A stretch of DNA of 64,000 nt, taken from positions 37,460-101,459 of the forward strand of contig JAHBVG010000013.1 of assembly GCA_019637695.1 (NCBI GenBank), written 5' to 3'. The DNA is from Caldilineaceae bacterium. Lineage in GTDB: Bacteria > Chloroflexota > Anaerolineae > Caldilineales > Caldilineaceae. Both the position numbers and the translations under genes were made by a program. Positions 37,790 through 47,324 of this stretch are shown here, in pieces; the first letter of the stretch is position 1; each line of letters begins with the position of its first letter. Under the pieces are notes generated by a model. It saw nothing but the letters and a program-made list of their open reading frames with translations. It was not told the DNA's origin and ran no database searches.

Positions 37790-39616
37790 ATGTTAATTCA
37801 ATATAACCCCCTTGACGTGGAGATCGCCTTGCACCAGGCGGAACCGCGATGGCCGCCCTTCCCCCCAGGATCGGATCGGGCGGCGTGGAACGCGGTGCGC
37901 GCCCGCCTGGGCCAGGACGCGGTGGACCGCGCCATCCGTAACGCCGAGGAAGCGGCGCAGGAGCCGATCCCCTTTTTGCCGGCCACGCTCTATTTGGAAT
38001 TCAAACGCAACGGGCGGCGTGAGGGCTACGAGAATCCACGCTTTCAGCGCAGTCTCTTGCTGTCGCAATTGGTGGTAGCCGAATGTTTGGAGTATAAAGG
38101 CCGCTTCCTCGATGCCATCCTCAACCTGGCCTGGGCCATCTGCGAGGAGAGCAGTTGGGCCTACCCGGCCCATCAAAGCGATCTAACCGACATCGGGCGC
38201 CCGTACATCGACCTGGGCGCGGCCACCACCGGGCTGGAACTGGCCGAATTGGACGCGCTGCTGGGCGACGCGCTCGATCCATTGCTGGGCAAGCGCATCC
38301 ACGATGAGGTGGATCGGCGGCTGCTCACCCCCTATTTGGAACGCCACGACTTTTGGTGGCTGCACAACACCCGTCTGCGCACGGTCAACAATTGGACGGC
38401 GGTCTGCAACGCCGGTGTGGTGGGCGCAGCCTGCTACCTCGAAAAAGATCCGGCGCGGCTGGCCGAGATCATGGCACGGGCGGCGCGTTCGCTCGACGAT
38501 TATCTCGTCACCTTTGACGCCGACGGCGGATCGACCGAGGGGCCGGGCTATTGGGGATACGGCTTCGGCCACTATGTGATCCTGGCCCAGTTGGTGGAAG
38601 CGCGCAGCGGCGGCTTGATCGACTTCTTCGCGCCGGAGATTGTGCGCAAAGTGGCGCGCTTCCCGGCGGCAATGACCATGAGTCCGGGGCGCTATGTCAA
38701 CTTCTCCGACTGCGACGCCGAGGTGATCCTGGAACGGTCGCTGCTGGCCTTTCTGGCCGGGCGGCTCGATCTGCCCGAACTGGCCGGGCTGGCGCAGACC
38801 CAACCCGCCGACAGCGCCCGCGATGTGCTGCAATGGGAGATCCGTAAGCTCTTCTGGCAATTGCCCGCGGATGCGCCCGCCTTTGCCCCGTCCGCTCACG
38901 AATGGTACGCGGGCATGATGTGGATGATCGCCCGCTACGATCCCGCCGATCCCAATGGATTGGTGCTGGCGGCCAAGGGGGGCCATAACGACGAGATGCA
39001 CAACCAGAACGACGTGGGCAACTTTATCGTCCACTTCAAACAGGAGTCGGTGATCCCCGATGTGGGGCGCGGACGCTACACCAAAGCCTATTTTGGGCCG
39101 GAACGCTACGAACATTTCGTCAACTCGTCGCTGGGCCACTCCGTCCCCGTCCCCAATGGCGCGTTGCAGATCCCCGGCGCGCACGCTGCCGCGCTCCTTG
39201 TCGATCACCGCGCCGACGAAACCGCGGACACGTTGATCGTCGAGTTGGCCGGCGCGTATCCACCCGAAGCAGCATTGGAGAGTCTGCAACGCCGCGTCAC
39301 CCTGCACCGAGAAGCGCCTCACGGCTGGGTCGAAGTCGAGGATCGCTTCCGCTTTGCCGACCAACCCGCCCCCTTCGAGAGCGCGCTCACCGTCTTTGGC
39401 CGCGTCGAAGAAGGCTTCGATGCCCTCGTCATCCACGGGGATCGGGGCAATTTGCGCGTTGGCTACGACGCCGAAACCGTGGAGGCGCGCGTCGATCTGC
39501 ACACCGAGATCGACATGCCCTACGGTCCGCGCGACGTGCGGCGCATTGTCTTCACCGTCCGCGAACCGGCGCAGGAAGGGGCCGTGCGGCTGGAGATTGA
39601 GCCGGTGGGAACGTAA
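37790..39616 (+). CDS. Heparinase II/III-like polysaccharide lyase
   Basis: A 608-aa protein: N-terminal alpha/alpha toroid (~1-370) and C-terminal beta-sandwich. The diagnostic GGHNDEMHNQND (397-408, with His399, Asn400, His404, Asp408) is the heparinase II/III motif. RTVNNWTAVCNAG and GPGYWGYG are in the toroid. Members cleave uronic-acid-containing chains by beta-elimination. No signal peptide is visible, so it would act on imported oligomers alongside the GH2 and GH3 enzymes. AAAGGATGA precedes the ATG. Confidence 0.87.
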   Translation: MLIQYNPLDVEIALHQAEPRWPPFPPGSDRAAWNAVRARLGQDAVDRAIRNAEEAAQEPIPFLPATLYLEFKRNGRREGYENPRFQRSLLLSQLVVAECLEYKGRFLDAILNLAWAICEESSWAYPAHQSDLTDIGRPYIDLGAATTGLELAELDALLGDALDPLLGKRIHDEVDRRLLTPYLERHDFWWLHNTRLRTVNNWTAVCNAGVVGAACYLEKDPARLAEIMARAARSLDDYLVTFDADGGSTEGPGYWGYGFGHYVILAQLVEARSGGLIDFFAPEIVRKVARFPAAMTMSPGRYVNFSDCDAEVILERSLLAFLAGRLDLPELAGLAQTQPADSARDVLQWEIRKLFWQLPADAPAFAPSAHEWYAGMMWMIARYDPADPNGLVLAAKGGHNDEMHNQNDVGNFIVHFKQESVIPDVGRGRYTKAYFGPERYEHFVNSSLGHSVPVPNGALQIPGAHAAALLVDHRADETADTLIVELAGAYPPEAALESLQRRVTLHREAPHGWVEVEDRFRFADQPAPFESALTVFGRVEEGFDALVIHGDRGNLRVGYDAETVEARVDLHTEIDMPYGPRDVRRIVFTVREPAQEGAVRLEIEPVGT

Positions 39617-39740
39617 GGAGTAACGAGTAATGAGTAAGGCTGTGTCGAGCATCTGGTTCCAAGGTATGGATGTCTGCTCGTCGACAAGATCTACTCATTA
39701 TTCCTCACTCATTACCAATTTCCAACCAACATAACAACGT
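39617..39740. repeat. Inverted heptameric repeat (AGTAACG/AGTAATG family)
   Basis: GAGTAACGAGTAATGAGTAA after the lyase stop is mirrored by TACTCATTATTCCTCACTC before the amidohydrolase. The same family recurs at 42927-43016. Confidence 0.75.
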
Positions 39741-39752
39741 CAGGACACGACT

Positions 39753-40523
39753 ATGCCCACAATCATCGACACCCACTGCCATATCGGCCTGCACAAGTAC
39801 GAACCGCTGGAGGTGTTGCGCTTTCACATGGCGCGCAGCGGTGTGGATCAGGCTGTCTTCATCCAATACATGGGGAACGTGGACAACCAATATCTGCTCG
39901 ATGCGATGACCGCGTATCCGGGGCAGTTCGCCGCCGCCATGCTCGTGGACGCGGACGACGACGGCAGCCAGGTCCGTGCTTGGGCCGAGCGGGGGATCAA
40001 CGGAATCCGTCTGCCCGCCAACTTCCGCGGCACGGGCAGCGATCCCCTGGCGCATTGGCGCACGGCGGCGCAACTCGATCTGGTGGTCAGCGCGCCGTCT
40101 ACCCCGCAATCATTGCTGGGCGAGGCGTTTGCCGAAATTTTGCAGCGCTTCCCCAATCTACAGATCGTGATCGAGCATCTGGGTGGGGTCAAACCCGGCA
40201 TGGACGAGACGACTTTCCGCCCGATCCAGAGGTTGGCGCAGCACGAGAATTTGACCATCAAAGTGCCCGGCTTTGGGGAATTCTGCAACCTGCCCTATCC
40301 TTTCCAAAATGTGCCGCCCTTTGCCGACTGGGTATTGGAGGCGTTCGGTCCGCAGCGGATGATGTGGGGCAGCGATTGGCCGCCGGTCAGCAGCCGTGAA
40401 GGATATGATAGCTCACTGCGCTTTCCACAGCGCCATTTCGCCCATCTCAGCGAAGACGAGCGCGCGTGGATCTTCGGCAAGACCGCGCAGAAGATTTGGG
40501 GATTGGGGACTGGGGATTGGTGA
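39753..40523 (+). CDS. Amidohydrolase_2 family hydrolase (possible sugar lactonase/decarboxylase)
   Basis: A metal-dependent TIM-barrel enzyme, 256 aa. DTHCHIG (Asp6, His8, His10), IEHLGG and WGSDWPP place the metal ligands. The family includes sugar-acid lactonases and decarboxylases; the neighbouring uronate-type genes suggest a lactonase. The last residues (GLGTGDW) derive from a 7-bp repeat tract read in frame. Confidence 0.82.
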   Translation: MPTIIDTHCHIGLHKYEPLEVLRFHMARSGVDQAVFIQYMGNVDNQYLLDAMTAYPGQFAAAMLVDADDDGSQVRAWAERGINGIRLPANFRGTGSDPLAHWRTAAQLDLVVSAPSTPQSLLGEAFAEILQRFPNLQIVIEHLGGVKPGMDETTFRPIQRLAQHENLTIKVPGFGEFCNLPYPFQNVPPFADWVLEAFGPQRMMWGSDWPPVSSREGYDSSLRFPQRHFAHLSEDERAWIFGKTAQKIWGLGTGDW

Positions 40524-40651
40524 CTAAGGATTGGGGCAGAGGCAGACCGGATCCCCAGTCACCGATCCCTGAATCTGCCCCATCAGGCACATGAAGCGGC
40601 AACTATGCTATAATTCCCCCATTCTATGCGGATCATACTGTGGAGTAGGCC

Positions 40652-41074
40652 ATGCCAAACTATCCGGTGACAATCAACGTACCCGAAAACGTCTATAGCC
40701 AGATCCAAAGCGCTGCCAAACGCTCGCGACGTTCGGTTGATCAGGTTTTGGAAGAAGCCGTGATTGCTGTCGCCCCCATTCTTGAGAGCGGGTCCGATCA
40801 ATTGAAGTCAGCGCTTGCTCAGTTGGCTTACTTGAATGATGCAACACTCTGGCAGATTGCACGTAGCAATCTTTCTCAAACGCAGAAAGAACGGCTAGAG
40901 GAACTCCACTACAAACAGCAAAGCGCAGGGCTATCACCAGATGAAAAAGAGGAAGAACAAGCCTTGCTGGCTTTCTACCGAGAAACACAGCTTGTAAGAG
41001 TACAGGCCATTGCTTTGCTGAAACAACGAAATTACGATGTCTCAGATCCGAGCCAATTTCACCCGCTGGTTTAG
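40652..41074 (+). CDS. Hypothetical protein with N-terminal RHH-like segment, paired with HNH endonuclease
   Basis: A 140-aa protein. The N-terminus (TINVPENVYSQIQSAAKRSRRSVDQVLEEAV) looks like a ribbon-helix-helix DNA-binding segment. The remainder is helical and charged. It ends 9 nt before an HNH nuclease gene, a two-gene cassette resembling an addiction or mobile module. No catalytic motif is visible. Confidence 0.65.
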   Translation: MPNYPVTINVPENVYSQIQSAAKRSRRSVDQVLEEAVIAVAPILESGSDQLKSALAQLAYLNDATLWQIARSNLSQTQKERLEELHYKQQSAGLSPDEKEEEQALLAFYRETQLVRVQAIALLKQRNYDVSDPSQFHPLV

Positions 41075-41083
41075 TGAATCACC

Positions 41084-41512
41084 TTGAGCAGGCCATATAT
41101 CTCTCAAACCATCCGCGATAGCGTGGCTGAACATTTTCAGTATCGGTGCGCATACTGCCAGACATCGCAGCGGATTATCGGTCCATTGCTGGAGATCGAT
41201 CACATTGTTCCGGTTACTCACGGTGGACGATCTCAGGAGGATAACCTGGCCCTTGCCTGTCCAATGTGTAATGGTCACAAGTCTGACCTCACCGAAGCCA
41301 TTGATCCCCAGACAGGACTATCGGTTCGATTGTTCGATCCTCGACGTCAGAGATGGTCTGATCACTTTAGTTGGGATGAAAATGGTACAGTCGTTGCCGG
41401 GCTGACATCGACCGGTCGTGCAAACGTCAAGACATTGCCGATGAATCATCCCGATATCATCACAGTACGCCAGCTTTGGGTCTCGGTTGGCTGGCATCCT
41501 CCTAAAAGTTAA
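41084..41512 (+). CDS. HNH endonuclease
   Basis: The 142-aa product has a zinc-type HNH motif: CAYC, then LEIDHIVPVTHGG (catalytic His), NLALACPMCNGHKSD. It starts at TTG (41084) because no in-frame ATG lies before the motif. It is small and free-standing, without the domains of McrA or homing enzymes. It forms a unit with the upstream RHH-like protein; defence, toxin or mobile roles are all possible. Confidence 0.82.
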   Translation: MSRPYISQTIRDSVAEHFQYRCAYCQTSQRIIGPLLEIDHIVPVTHGGRSQEDNLALACPMCNGHKSDLTEAIDPQTGLSVRLFDPRRQRWSDHFSWDENGTVVAGLTSTGRANVKTLPMNHPDIITVRQLWVSVGWHPPKS

Positions 41513-41549
41513 TTGATCTTCACCCCATTCATCAAAATAGAGGTAGACC

Positions 41550-42929
41550 ATGAATGATATTCTCTATTCCTCTTTGGTTGACCTTGCGCGCGCCATCCGC
41601 AACAGGGAAATCTCATCGGTCGAAGTTGTGGACACCCATCTGCGCCGCATTGAGGAGGTGAACCCGACGCTCAACGCGGTGGTGACCCTGACCGAGGATG
41701 CGCTTGATCTCGCCCGCGCCGCTGACGAGGCCCTGGCGCGAGGAGAGGTGTGGGGTCCGTTGCATGGCGTACCCATGACCATCAAGGATTCGTTCGACAC
41801 CGCCGGGGTAGTCTCTACATGGGGAACGCCGGGCCGCCGCTCCTTCGTGCCGGAGAAGGACGCCACTGCCGTCGCCCGCATGAAAGGGGCAGGGGCGATC
41901 CTCCTGGGCAAGACCAATACCTCGGAGTTCACACTGTCGTTTTTCACCAACAACCCCATCTTCGGGCCGACGCGCAACCCGTACAACCCAGAGCGCATGT
42001 CAGGCGGCAGCAGCGGCGGCGCCGCCGCCATCGTCGCTGCCGGTGGATCGCCCATCGATCTGGGCACCGACACCGGCGGCAGTGTGCGCCTGCCCGCCCA
42101 CTTCTGCGGCATCGCCGGCATTCGCCCCACCACGGGCCGCGTGCCGCGCACGGGTCACGCCGTCCCCTTTGGAGGGCTGGCCGATCTGCTCACCCAGGTG
42201 GGTCCGCTGGCGCGCCGCGTCGAGGATCTCGATCTTGTGTTGCGCATCATCGCCGGACCGGACGGCGTCGATCCCTACATTGCGCCGGTGGAACTGCGCG
42301 ATCCGGCGGCGGTGAAGTTGGCGGGACTGCGCGTTGCCTTCCACACCGACAATGGATTGGCCACGCCCACTCCTGAAACCATCGCCATTGTGGAACGAGT
42401 GGTAGGCGCGCTGGCCGGCGCTGGGTGTCAGGTCGAAGAGTCTGCCATCCCCGGTGCAGAGACAAGCGCCTATCTGCTGCGCGGCATCCTGCGCGGCGGC
42501 GGCTGTAACTGGGAGAGGAAGGCGTTGGCGCGGGCGGGCACCTCGCTCGACGAAACTTCAATGACCTTCGTCCATACGGCCGAAGCGCTTTCCCCCGAAG
42601 CACTTGTCGATCTGCACGAGAATCTCGACGCCTTCCGCAGCGGCGCGCTCCAGTGGTTCCAAAATTACGATCTCATTGTGGGACCGGTCAACGCCGCGCC
42701 AGCGCCGCCGGTCGGCCCGGTCGAGGAACAGATCCTCAACTTCACCTACACCATGACCCATAACCTCACCGGCTGGCCCAGCGCCGTCGTGCGCGCCGGT
42801 ACATCTCCCAAAGGATTGCCCATCGGCGTGCAGATCACCGCCCATCCCTGGCGCGAGGACGTGGCGCTGGCTGCGGCGGCGTACGTGGAACGGGTCTTCG
42901 GCGGGTGGCAATCACCTCTAAAGGAGTAA
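41550..42929 (+). CDS. Amidase (amidase-signature family)
   Basis: 459 aa; the Ser-cisSer-Lys triad is visible as Lys79, Ser154 and Ser178, within the Gly/Ser-rich signature (MSGGSSGGAA and DTGGSVRLPA). It hydrolyses amides; GatA is unlikely as no gatB/gatC is nearby and the C-terminal half differs. It falls inside the glycan cluster and could remove amide or N-acyl groups, but that is inference. AGGTAGACC is upstream. Confidence 0.88.
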   Translation: MNDILYSSLVDLARAIRNREISSVEVVDTHLRRIEEVNPTLNAVVTLTEDALDLARAADEALARGEVWGPLHGVPMTIKDSFDTAGVVSTWGTPGRRSFVPEKDATAVARMKGAGAILLGKTNTSEFTLSFFTNNPIFGPTRNPYNPERMSGGSSGGAAAIVAAGGSPIDLGTDTGGSVRLPAHFCGIAGIRPTTGRVPRTGHAVPFGGLADLLTQVGPLARRVEDLDLVLRIIAGPDGVDPYIAPVELRDPAAVKLAGLRVAFHTDNGLATPTPETIAIVERVVGALAGAGCQVEESAIPGAETSAYLLRGILRGGGCNWERKALARAGTSLDETSMTFVHTAEALSPEALVDLHENLDAFRSGALQWFQNYDLIVGPVNAAPAPPVGPVEEQILNFTYTMTHNLTGWPSAVVRAGTSPKGLPIGVQITAHPWREDVALAAAAYVERVFGGWQSPLKE

Positions 42930-43016
42930 CGAGTAATGAGTAAAAAGTGTACATGTAATGGTTCCAAGATTGGAGACCTTTCCGACGGATTACTCGTTAT
43001 TCATTACTCCTTTACC
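42927..43016. repeat. Inverted heptameric repeat (AGTAACG/AGTAATG family, second copy)
   Basis: GAGTAACGAGTAATGAGTAA right at the amidase stop is mirrored by TTACTCGTTATTCATTACTCC, making a hairpin between the amidase and the esterase. Confidence 0.75.
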
Positions 43017-43044
43017 CCAACCAATTCACCTAAAGGAACTCGTC

Positions 43045-43830
43045 ATGGCCTTCATCCAATGTAACTTTTTTTCCGAGACGCTGCAATTGGGCATGTCGAT
43101 GAACCTGCTGTTGCCGCGGTTGACCCAGGCGCAGCGCGACAAGTTGGGACCCAACCACAGGTTCCCAGTCCTCTACCTGCTGCACGGGATGAGCGACGAC
43201 CACACGGCGTGGACGCGCTACACGTCGCTTGAGCGCTACACCCGCTATCTCAACCTGGCTGTGATCATGCCCGCGGTCCACCGCAGCTTTTACGCGGACA
43301 TGCATCAGGGCGGCCGCTATTGGACTTTCATCAGCGAGGAGATCCCTGCGCTGGCGCAGGCGACCTTCCCCATTTCGACAGAGCGCGAGGAGACTTTTGT
43401 GGCGGGGCTGTCCATGGGCGGCTATGGCGCGTTCAAACTGGCCCTGCGCCAGCCCCAACGCTTTTCCTATGCCGCCAGCCTCTCCGGCGCGCTGGATATG
43501 ACGCATCGGGTCGCTAACCCGGATCCAACCCGCATCGAAGAGAATTTCCGCATCTTCGGCGGCTACGACAATTTGATCGGCAGCGGCAACGATCTCATGC
43601 ACCTGGTCACCCAGGTCAGCGCCTCCGCCGGACCCAAGCCCGCGCTCTACCAATGCTGCGGCAGCGAGGACTTCCTCTACGACAACAATCTGCGTTTCCG
43701 CGATCATGTGCAACCGCTGGGCTATGACTTCACCTACGAGGAAGGTCCCGGCGAACACGAATGGGGATACTGGGATCAGCAGATCCAGCGCGTGCTGGCG
43801 TGGCTGCCGGTCAGGGGAATTGACGATTGA
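43045..43830 (+). CDS. Esterase D/tributyrin-esterase-like serine hydrolase
   Basis: A 261-aa alpha/beta hydrolase with nucleophile Ser123 in GLSMGG and the [14 protein letters not shown] oxyanion region. The C-terminal GEHEWGYWD supplies the catalytic His. Likely acetyl- or feruloyl-type ester cleavage on glycan decorations given the setting. The ATG at 43045 with AAAGGAACTC upstream is preferred over 42958, which lies in the repeat hairpin. Confidence 0.85.
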   Translation: MAFIQCNFFSETLQLGMSMNLLLPRLTQAQRDKLGPNHRFPVLYLLHGMSDDHTAWTRYTSLERYTRYLNLAVIMPAVHRSFYADMHQGGRYWTFISEEIPALAQATFPISTEREETFVAGLSMGGYGAFKLALRQPQRFSYAASLSGALDMTHRVANPDPTRIEENFRIFGGYDNLIGSGNDLMHLVTQVSASAGPKPALYQCCGSEDFLYDNNLRFRDHVQPLGYDFTYEEGPGEHEWGYWDQQIQRVLAWLPVRGIDD

Positions 43831-43866
43831 TGATTGACGATTGACGTTCTGCAATCGTCAATCTAA
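43812..43866. repeat. Inverted heptameric repeat (GATTGAC family)
   Basis: GATTGACGATTGATGATTGACGATT-type 7-mers are followed after about 10 nt by AATCGTCAATC. This separates the esterase from the GH3 gene and overlaps the esterase stop. Confidence 0.7.
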
Positions 43867-43887
43867 CTTCAAGGAGCAGACAACACG

Positions 43888-46050
43888 ATGACCCTCACAA
43901 CATCCATTGAATCGCGTATCGACACATTGTTGGCGCAGATGACGCTGGCCGAGAAGATCGGGCAGATGTGGCAGATCAGCGGCAAAATCGAAGACGCCGA
44001 GGCGATCGTCCGTCGCGGCGGCGTTGGCTCATTCCTCAACGTCATCGGCGAAGATGCACGCGAACTTCAGCGCATCGCCGTGGAAGAGTCGCGGCTGGGC
44101 ATCCCTTTGCTTTTCGGGCGTGATGTGATCCACGGCTTCCGTACCATCTTCCCCATTCCGCTGGGACAGGCAGCAACCTTTGATCCCCAGATTGTGCGCG
44201 AGGGGGCGCGGGTCGCTGCCCGCGAAGCCGCCGCCCTCGAACTGCATTGGACCTTTACCCCCATGCTCGACATTGCCCGCGATCCGCGCTGGGGGCGCAT
44301 CGCCGAAGGCTGCGGTGAAGATCCTTACCTCACCGCGCAGATGGGCGTGGCCATGGTGGAAGGCTTCCAGGGCGAGGATCTAGGCGATCCCGAACGGATC
44401 GCGGCCTGCCTCAAACATTACGTGGGCTACAGCGCCGCCGAAGGTGGACGCGATTACAACACCACGTGGATACCCGAAGGGCTGCTGCGTGATGTTTATC
44501 TGCCTCCCTTCCACGCCGGGGTGAAGGCGGGCGCGGCGACGTTGATGAGCGCATTCAACGATCTCAACGGCATCCCGACTTCGGGCAATGCCTTCACGCT
44601 GCGCCAGATCCTGCGCGACGAGTGGGGCTTCGACGGCATGGTCGTCAGCGATTGGAACTCGGTGATCGAGATGATCCCCCATGGGTTTGCTGCCGATGAA
44701 AAGGACGCTGCCGCCAAAGCCATTGCCGCCGGGGTGGATATGGAGATGGTCAGCCACAGTTACGTCGATCATGTCGAGAGCCTGATCGCGGAAGGCGTGC
44801 TTTCACCCGATTTCATCGATGCGGCGGTGCGCGCCATCCTGCGCCTCAAGTTCCGGTTGGGCCTCTTTGAACGACCGATCAACAACATCGATCCCGAGGG
44901 TGTGCTGCTGGCTGAGGATCATCTACGCGCTGCTCGCATCGCTGCCCGCGAAAGCTGTGTACTCCTCAAAAATGAATCTGCGCTACCGCTGGATCGTCAA
45001 TTCGGCAAGCTGGCTGTGGTTGGTCCGCTGGCTGATAGTGGGGATGATCAACTGGGCTGCTGGGCCTTTGACGGTCGCAGCGACGAGTGCCGTACGCCGC
45101 TGGCTGCTCTGCGCGAAGCTTTGGGCGCGGATCGGATAATCTATCATCCTGGCCTGCCTCATGCCCGCAGTCATGACACATCGGGGTTGCCGGAATTGGC
45201 GCAAACCGTGGGTGAAGCCGATGCCATCGTTCTCTTCGTCGGCGAGGAAGCGATCCTGAGCGGGGAAGCGCACTCGCGCGCTTTCCTTGACCTGCCCGGC
45301 GCGCAGGAAGCGTTGATCGACGTTCTCTCCGCCACGGGCAAACCGCTGATCGCCGTTGTGATGGCGGGGCGTTCGCTGGTGCTGAGTCCGATCCTCGACA
45401 AGGTGGACGCGCTGCTCTACGCCTGGCACCCAGGGACGATGGGCGGGCCAGCCATCGCCGATCTGCTCTTGGGCGAAGCCTCGCCGTCGGGGCGGCTGCC
45501 GGTGACCTTCCCGCGCTCGGTGGGACAGATCCCGCTCTATTACAACTACAAAAACACCGGTCGGCCCACGCCCGACGACGCGCCCAGTATTCCCACGGGG
45601 ACGCCGCTCGACCCGAAGAACTTTACGGCGGGCTATCTCGACGTGGATCACCGTCCGCTCTTTCCCTTTGGCTACGGCCTGACCTACACCACCTTCGAGT
45701 ACAGTGATCTGCGGCTGTCCACGATGCGGCTGGGCATGGGGGAGACGCTGACCGCCACGGCCACGTTGACCAACACCGGTACGCGCGCCGCGACCGAAGT
45801 GGTACAGATCTACGTGCGCGATCTGGTCGGCTCTGTCACGCGGCCCATCCGCGAGTTGAAGGGCTTCCAGCGCGTGGATCTGGCCCCCGGCGCATCCCAG
45901 GATGTGACCTTCACCCTGCATACCGACGATCTCGCCTTCCACAACGCCGCCATGCAGCGGATCACCGAGCCGGGCAAATTCCATCTCTGGATCGCGCCCC
46001 ACGCGGCGGACGGTCTGCGTGGGGAGTTTGAGATAGGGCGTAGTGCGTAG
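43888..46050 (+). CDS. GH3 beta-glucosidase/beta-xylosidase
   Basis: The 720-aa enzyme has the three GH3 parts: N-terminal barrel with nucleophile Asp255 in VVSDW, a C-terminal alpha/beta sandwich (ARESCVLLKNESALPL onward), and a C-terminal Fn3-like domain (TATLTNTGTRAATEVVQIYV). KHYVGYSAAEGGRDYN is the substrate-binding stretch. No signal peptide, so it acts on imported beta-linked oligosaccharides. AAGGAGC precedes the ATG. Confidence 0.93.
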   Translation: MTLTTSIESRIDTLLAQMTLAEKIGQMWQISGKIEDAEAIVRRGGVGSFLNVIGEDARELQRIAVEESRLGIPLLFGRDVIHGFRTIFPIPLGQAATFDPQIVREGARVAAREAAALELHWTFTPMLDIARDPRWGRIAEGCGEDPYLTAQMGVAMVEGFQGEDLGDPERIAACLKHYVGYSAAEGGRDYNTTWIPEGLLRDVYLPPFHAGVKAGAATLMSAFNDLNGIPTSGNAFTLRQILRDEWGFDGMVVSDWNSVIEMIPHGFAADEKDAAAKAIAAGVDMEMVSHSYVDHVESLIAEGVLSPDFIDAAVRAILRLKFRLGLFERPINNIDPEGVLLAEDHLRAARIAARESCVLLKNESALPLDRQFGKLAVVGPLADSGDDQLGCWAFDGRSDECRTPLAALREALGADRIIYHPGLPHARSHDTSGLPELAQTVGEADAIVLFVGEEAILSGEAHSRAFLDLPGAQEALIDVLSATGKPLIAVVMAGRSLVLSPILDKVDALLYAWHPGTMGGPAIADLLLGEASPSGRLPVTFPRSVGQIPLYYNYKNTGRPTPDDAPSIPTGTPLDPKNFTAGYLDVDHRPLFPFGYGLTYTTFEYSDLRLSTMRLGMGETLTATATLTNTGTRAATEVVQIYVRDLVGSVTRPIRELKGFQRVDLAPGASQDVTFTLHTDDLAFHNAAMQRITEPGKFHLWIAPHAADGLRGEFEIGRSA

Positions 46051-46115
46051 TACGTATAGTCATTGGTCCGTCGTCTGCGGTCTGTCGTCCGTCGTCTGCC
46101 CACAGGAGATCACCC

Positions 46116-47078
46116 ATGCCGAATGTTCTTTTTTTCACCAATCTCGATGCAGAGATTGTGCCGCGGATGATCCAGTTTGCGCCGATAGATTTTCATGTGA
46201 CGGTTCATTCGCCGAGGATGGCCGAGGCGGAAAAGTGTGCCCTGGCCGCGGACGCCGACTTTTTCATCCTCTTCCCCAGCGTGATCGAGGAAGCGGTGGT
46301 GCGCGCCGCGTCCAAGTTGAAGTTGATCCAATTGGTGAGCGCCGGTTTCGACAAGATGCCCATGACCTTGCTCAAGGAACTGGGCATCCCCGTGGCGAAC
46401 AACGGCGGAACCAACGCCATCGACGTGGCCGAACACACGCTGTCGCTAATCCTCGGCCTCTATCGGCTGCTGCCGCAGATGGACCGCAACGTGCGCCATA
46501 ACGGCTGGAACGCCATCGATTCGGGCCGGCGCACCTATACCATCCACGGCAAGACGGTGGGGATCGTGGGCATGGGCAACATCGGGCGGCGGGTGGCGCA
46601 GATGCTGCGTCCTTTTGGGGCGCGGCTGCTCTATTACGACGCCTACCCGATCCCCGCGGATGCGGAGAACGCGATCGGCGTCGAACGTGTGGACCTGCCC
46701 GATCTGCTGCGCCGTTCCGATGTGGTGACGTTGCACGTTCCCCTCAACGCCGAGACGCACGGGCTGATCGGCGGTCAAGAACTGGCGCTGATGCAGCCCA
46801 CATCGATCCTCGTCAATACCTGTCGTGGACCGGTGGTGGACGAAACCGCGCTGACCGTGGCGCTGCAAAGTGGACAGATCCGCGGCGCTGCATTGGATGT
46901 CCTCGAAACCGAGCCGCCCACGCCCGACAATCCACTTTTTACATTGGAAAATGTGCTGCTCACGCCGCACACCGCCGGCGTCACCTTCGACACCTGGGCG
47001 CGCCGCGGCGAGTTCATCTTCGAGAATTTGCAGCGCGTCTGGCAGGGTGAACACGCTCATGCTCTGATCACCCCATAA
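46116..47078 (+). CDS. D-2-hydroxyacid dehydrogenase (NAD-dependent)
   Basis: A 320-aa enzyme with a Rossmann motif GIVGMGNIGRRVAQ near 147-160. Catalytic Arg (NTCRGPVVDE), Glu (VLETEPP) and His (TPHTAG) are all seen. It would interconvert a 2-keto acid and D-2-hydroxyacid, fitting the end of sugar-acid catabolism in this cluster. A CAGGAGA SD lies upstream, following a 7-bp repeat tract (TCGTCTG units, 46070-46100). Confidence 0.9.
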   Translation: MPNVLFFTNLDAEIVPRMIQFAPIDFHVTVHSPRMAEAEKCALAADADFFILFPSVIEEAVVRAASKLKLIQLVSAGFDKMPMTLLKELGIPVANNGGTNAIDVAEHTLSLILGLYRLLPQMDRNVRHNGWNAIDSGRRTYTIHGKTVGIVGMGNIGRRVAQMLRPFGARLLYYDAYPIPADAENAIGVERVDLPDLLRRSDVVTLHVPLNAETHGLIGGQELALMQPTSILVNTCRGPVVDETALTVALQSGQIRGAALDVLETEPPTPDNPLFTLENVLLTPHTAGVTFDTWARRGEFIFENLQRVWQGEHAHALITP

Positions 47079-47101
47079 CACCAAACCGGGTTTACAACTC
47101 T

Positions 47102-47178
47102 GTAGGGGTTTGGGTGGACGGCTCATAAGTATCGTCTGCGTAAGCCGTTGCTCGTCTGCCGTCCACCCAAACCCCTAC
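47102..47178. repeat. 77-bp palindromic element, copy 1
   Basis: The ends GTAGGGGTTTGGGTGGACGG and its complement (47159-47178) enclose a loop with GTCTGCG. A near-identical element in opposite orientation lies at 60591-60666. It looks like a small non-autonomous mobile palindrome. The remaining spacer before the next gene shows no other feature. Confidence 0.85.
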
Positions 47179-47324
47179 GAATCATCAACTCATTCTGAAT
47201 ACACCCAAATGGAATAGCGTTGGCTGATTTGCGCGTGGACCAGTGACAGGCTACACTTTGACAGCAGAGAGACTCTTGCCTCTCCGTCCAATGTCATCGT
47301 CATTCCACCCATCCGATCCATACC

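Noticed and set aside
38183..39652. 489-codon minus-strand ORF opposite the heparinase-like gene
   Set aside because: A GC-rich shadow; the plus strand has the heparinase II/III motif and an SD.
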